From Setoptus koraiensis (lineage: Eukaryota; Arthropoda), in NCBI GenBank assembly GCA_048013815.1, contig CM106585.1, forward strand, positions 18,414,001 through 18,478,000: a stretch of 64,000 bases of DNA. The letters are read 5' to 3'. Below are positions 61,176-64,000 of the stretch, piece by piece; the stretch's first letter is position 1, and every line of letters starts with the position of its first letter. The notes below the pieces were generated by a model. The model made no database searches. It was not told the DNA's origin and worked only from the letters and a program-made list of their open reading frames with translations. Made by a program: the position numbers and the translations under genes.

Positions 61176-61900
61176 GGCCAACATTATTCGTCAATTGTTG
61201 GCCGGTCGGAATTCTCGCCGTTCACGCTGATGAGAAACGGTTTGCGGCAGTATGTTTGTTAGCACAGTTGCACAGGTAAATGAGTGAGAAGCAGGAACTA
61301 ATCTTATGCATCTTGTGCGCCTGATACGGTGGCTCGAGCAAGACGCCATTCACTCTCGTTTGTTTATATGCGTATATGCACTTGCAATTGTGTGCTGCGT
61401 GTGTGTTCCTGTTTCCTCTCCTCGGTCGCCTCCATATCCTGTCTTGTTTCGCTATCTAATTTATTCAATTAATTCGCCGGCGATTGCGGCGCTCAGTGGC
61501 CGCGCCGGCATGGCGCAATTGTATCAGCGAATTGAAAATTGTGTGAAAACAGCAGCAGCAGCAGCGTAACAAGCCGTAATGGCCGCTTGTTAGAACAATG
61601 GAACTGTTTTCGTTGCAAAATTGCTGCTGCTGCACCAAAAACAGTAGCGCTCTCGCTGCCTATATTTAATATCACCATTATTGTTACCTGCACCATTGGT
61701 GTATCATTGGCGCACACGCACGCACACAAAGACAAACACCAGCTAACGCGGCCTGCGCCACACTGGTTCATTGGTGCAGTCTGCAACTGGTGCCCAAATC
61801 GAGTTTGTGCGCGTCGAATTGTCTCGTCGTGTGTGCAACACATTCGACCACATCACACTCTCATGATCGCACTCGAGCCACCATCTTGGCCGCCTGCACA

Positions 61901-61944
61901 CAGTGCTGTACAGTGCTGTACAGTGCTGTTCAGTGCTGTACAGT
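61901..61944. repeat. 10-bp tandem repeat, 4.4 copies
   Basis: cagtgctgta is repeated head to tail, with one copy ending gtt. It is followed closely by a small perfect palindrome (ccggttgc, gt, gcaaccgg) near 61949-61966. Confidence 0.9.
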
Positions 61945-62662
61945 ATGCGCCGGTTGCGTGCAACCGGTGTGTGCTACCGCTTCTCGTCGGCCGCCGCTCG
62001 GCTCGCAGTGATACACGCAGTGATACAAAATGGTGGCCAGCGAGTCACAGACCGATGCGTTGTCAGTTGTCTTGTGCAAAGTGTTGGCGAACTTTTGCTG
62101 TTTCGTAGCGTGCGATGCTCGTTGCATGACAACAATGCCACTCGCACAGCCAGTGTAAATACAGCCAGTGTGTGGCGTGGAATATTTTGGCGCTCTAGAC
62201 GATAGCGCGTAGCGCGGCCAGCGAATTCGTGCCAGCAAATTCGATCCTGTTTATGCAACCACCACAACTCACGCAGCGCTTTCACCATCGCGGCACACAG
62301 TCAGCGGCGCTCGAGCGCGTTGGCGCATCGCGCGGCGCGCATCTCCACCGATGGCGCGTCCCCCGGCGAATTGTTTCGTACGAATTTGAGTCATTTGCAC
62401 TGTGCAGTCCGGGCAATTATTTGTATTTGTATCACTACTATAATAGTAGTACTATTAGTATTATGCTGCCGTGCGCAAATTTGTCCCACCATCATCAGTT
62501 TCTCCATGCACCGGCACCCCAGCCATAACAATTACTGTTGCCATTAGCACTCATTAAGTTGATATTAATTTACATTTATCTTTGTTTTCCTATGTTATCA
62601 TTACCATTATTATTATTATCATCATTACCACCATTTATTATTTGTTGTTATATTACGTTGCC

Positions 62663-62852
62663 ATGACACAACGCATCGTCGCCATCACAATTATCATCGC
62701 ATTACTTGAACCGTCATTATTACCGTCGGACTGCACTTACGCGTCGCTCGCACCACCAAAAACAAACAAACTAACCCAAATCGCCGCAACAGGTCTCGTC
62801 ACCACCCCAGCCAAACACCCCGCAATAAGGCCCCCTGCCACAAATACCAGAG
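62663..62852 (+). CDS. Second first-coding-exon candidate with signal peptide, partial gene
   Basis: Starts at ATG 62663 (gttgccATGA), the only ATG in this open frame, and ends at an AG/GTAGGT donor in phase 1: 63 codons plus one base. MTQRIVAITIIIALLEPSLL reads as a signal peptide with likely cleavage soon after. The rest is a Thr/Pro/Ala-rich stretch ending in Asn-Thr-Arg-Gly, plausibly a disordered extracellular N-terminus. Strand, splice phase and the last bases (CCAGAG/GTA) match the exon at 25719, so both may splice to one body beyond 64 kb. Acceptors tested between 62853 and 63300 lead quickly to stops in that phase, so the next exon probably lies outside the window. It could also be a separate gene. 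Confidence 0.5.
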
Positions 62853-64000
62853 GTAGGTTTTGTTCAATCGCTCATGTCAACTCATGTTCACTCACTCATG
62901 TTCACTCATGTTGACTCACTCAACCTGAACTTGACTGAACGCGTTCGTTGACCAGACTCTGGCCTATCCACCATTCCGTCACACTGCTCACATGCATCAA
63001 GCTAATTATGTCGATCAATTGACGATAACTAGACGACTTAGTTTCAGCTCGCAGCAACAGTCTGCCCAAGCACTGACCACCATCAACTCTTCCTCATCCG
63101 TCAACTGTGTACACTTGCCACTGTGTGTGTGTGTGTGTGCGCGCTAAGGTAGCCAATCAATTGAAGTTCAACAGAGAGGAAGGATGCCCTCGAGCACACC
63201 TGTTGCTTGCCGGCGATGGCTGGCTAACTATGCAAACCGTTGCAGGGTTAGCCAGCCCAACTTCTACTCTAACACACTAACACTCTTGCACACGCTCAAA
63301 CATGTGGCCAGCCGGCCGGCCGCTCATCATGCCCAAAATAATGAACTTATCAAGATATGCTATCTACCACTCAAGCTCGCATCTCGCTTTTATGCAAATT
63401 TTTGATAATGATCTATCGAGACATCATCTCTCCGATAGTTGTGCTCTTGTAACTGCCCGAACTGACCAGTAGGTTGCTGAACTTGACTAGTCAACAAAAC
63501 GTTGTTGTTGTTTTCATGACCAACAACAACAACAACAACGGCAACCAATTGCGCTCATTTTGTTCGCCCTCAACGACTTGCATGAGAGCAATCATAAATG
63601 TAGCTCCATGGTAAATTTGTTAACAAATAATGGGCAACACTTAATTAGCATTGATCACTACATGCTGTAAGGAAAAGGATTGAAGAGAGAAAGAGCGACA
63701 AAAACAAGCAGGCTCAAAAAGCTGCTGGGTGGTCCATTTTGTGTCCAGGTTGCAAGACATTGTAGATGGTATCTTCCTCTGTTTTACTATCGAAACAAAC
63801 TAATCAATCTTTATTTCGTAGCATCCTCTGTTAACTAACTACGCACTCCTAATAGATGTTAATAATAGCGCTACACTTCCTATAGCGCATACATGAGAGA
63901 ATGTCTTCTCAACCCTTGCACTAGTTTGTGAGCTTGCTGTTAATCTAACTGCAAAACAGCCATTTGCCATCAGATCGACATAGAGGTTATTCTTTCGCTT
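62853..64000. other. Right-edge spacer, probable intron
   Basis: No further exon is supported. It has a (GT)n run near 63124-63139, a (CAA)n run near 63521-63538, and a repeat of actcatgttc words around 62877-62930. The 73-codon frame at 63184-63405 has no signature. Confidence 0.45.

Larger units (their letters stand above)
60100..62662. other. Spacer before the second signal-peptide exon
   Basis: Contains a 36-codon ATG frame at 60382-60490 ending at a GTGAGC word in phase 1 (weak candidate first exon), a (TC)n run at 61143-61171, and a 10-bp repeat at 61901-61944. Nothing else is supported. Confidence 0.5.

Noticed and set aside
1-64000. Transposons, LTR elements or viral relics
   Set aside because: No reverse transcriptase, integrase, transposase, capsid or long terminal repeat was recognisable by eye. 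Small diverged elements could be missed without a repeat library.

Overview
This is eukaryotic, metazoan DNA. The evidence is a three-exon strawberry notch (SBNO) gene with short GT-AG introns, an SLC16-like transporter, AATAAA-type poly(A) signals, and long non-coding stretches full of simple repeats. An arthropod, perhaps a mite or other chelicerate, fits the compact genes and the Asn/Gln-rich loops. That placement is inference; no species marker was seen.

Layout. At 1-3.4 kb, AT-rich DNA holds two weak candidate exons and a poly(A) signal on the + strand, possibly the end of a gene entering from the left. At 4.1-8.6 kb lies the complete strawberry notch gene on the - strand: three exons, 1407 codons, with introns of 103 and 128 bp. 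At 8.6-9.8 kb the spacer holds a decayed duplicate of the 3' end of the neighbouring transporter and a diverged direct repeat. At 9.8-11.7 kb lies a complete single-exon MFS transporter of 633 residues on the - strand.

From 11.7 to about 55.7 kb the DNA is visibly GC-rich and lacks any recognisable domain-bearing gene. It is strewn with short tandem repeats, CAA/GTT tracts and perfect short-spacer palindromes. One good signal-peptide first exon sits at 25.7-25.9 kb (+). Its donor is canonical, but no partner exon was found in the window. From 55.7 to 62.6 kb the DNA turns AT-richer and is nearly featureless. A second signal-peptide first exon lies at 62.66-62.85 kb (+), with the same splice phase and the same last residues (Arg-Gly). 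The simplest reading is a large + strand gene with alternative first exons whose common body lies beyond 64 kb; two unrelated genes cannot be excluded.

The two certain genes share no evident pathway: one is a nuclear helicase-like coregulator, the other a membrane transporter. They share strand and proximity. No tRNA, rRNA, CRISPR array, intact transposon or viral element was recognised.
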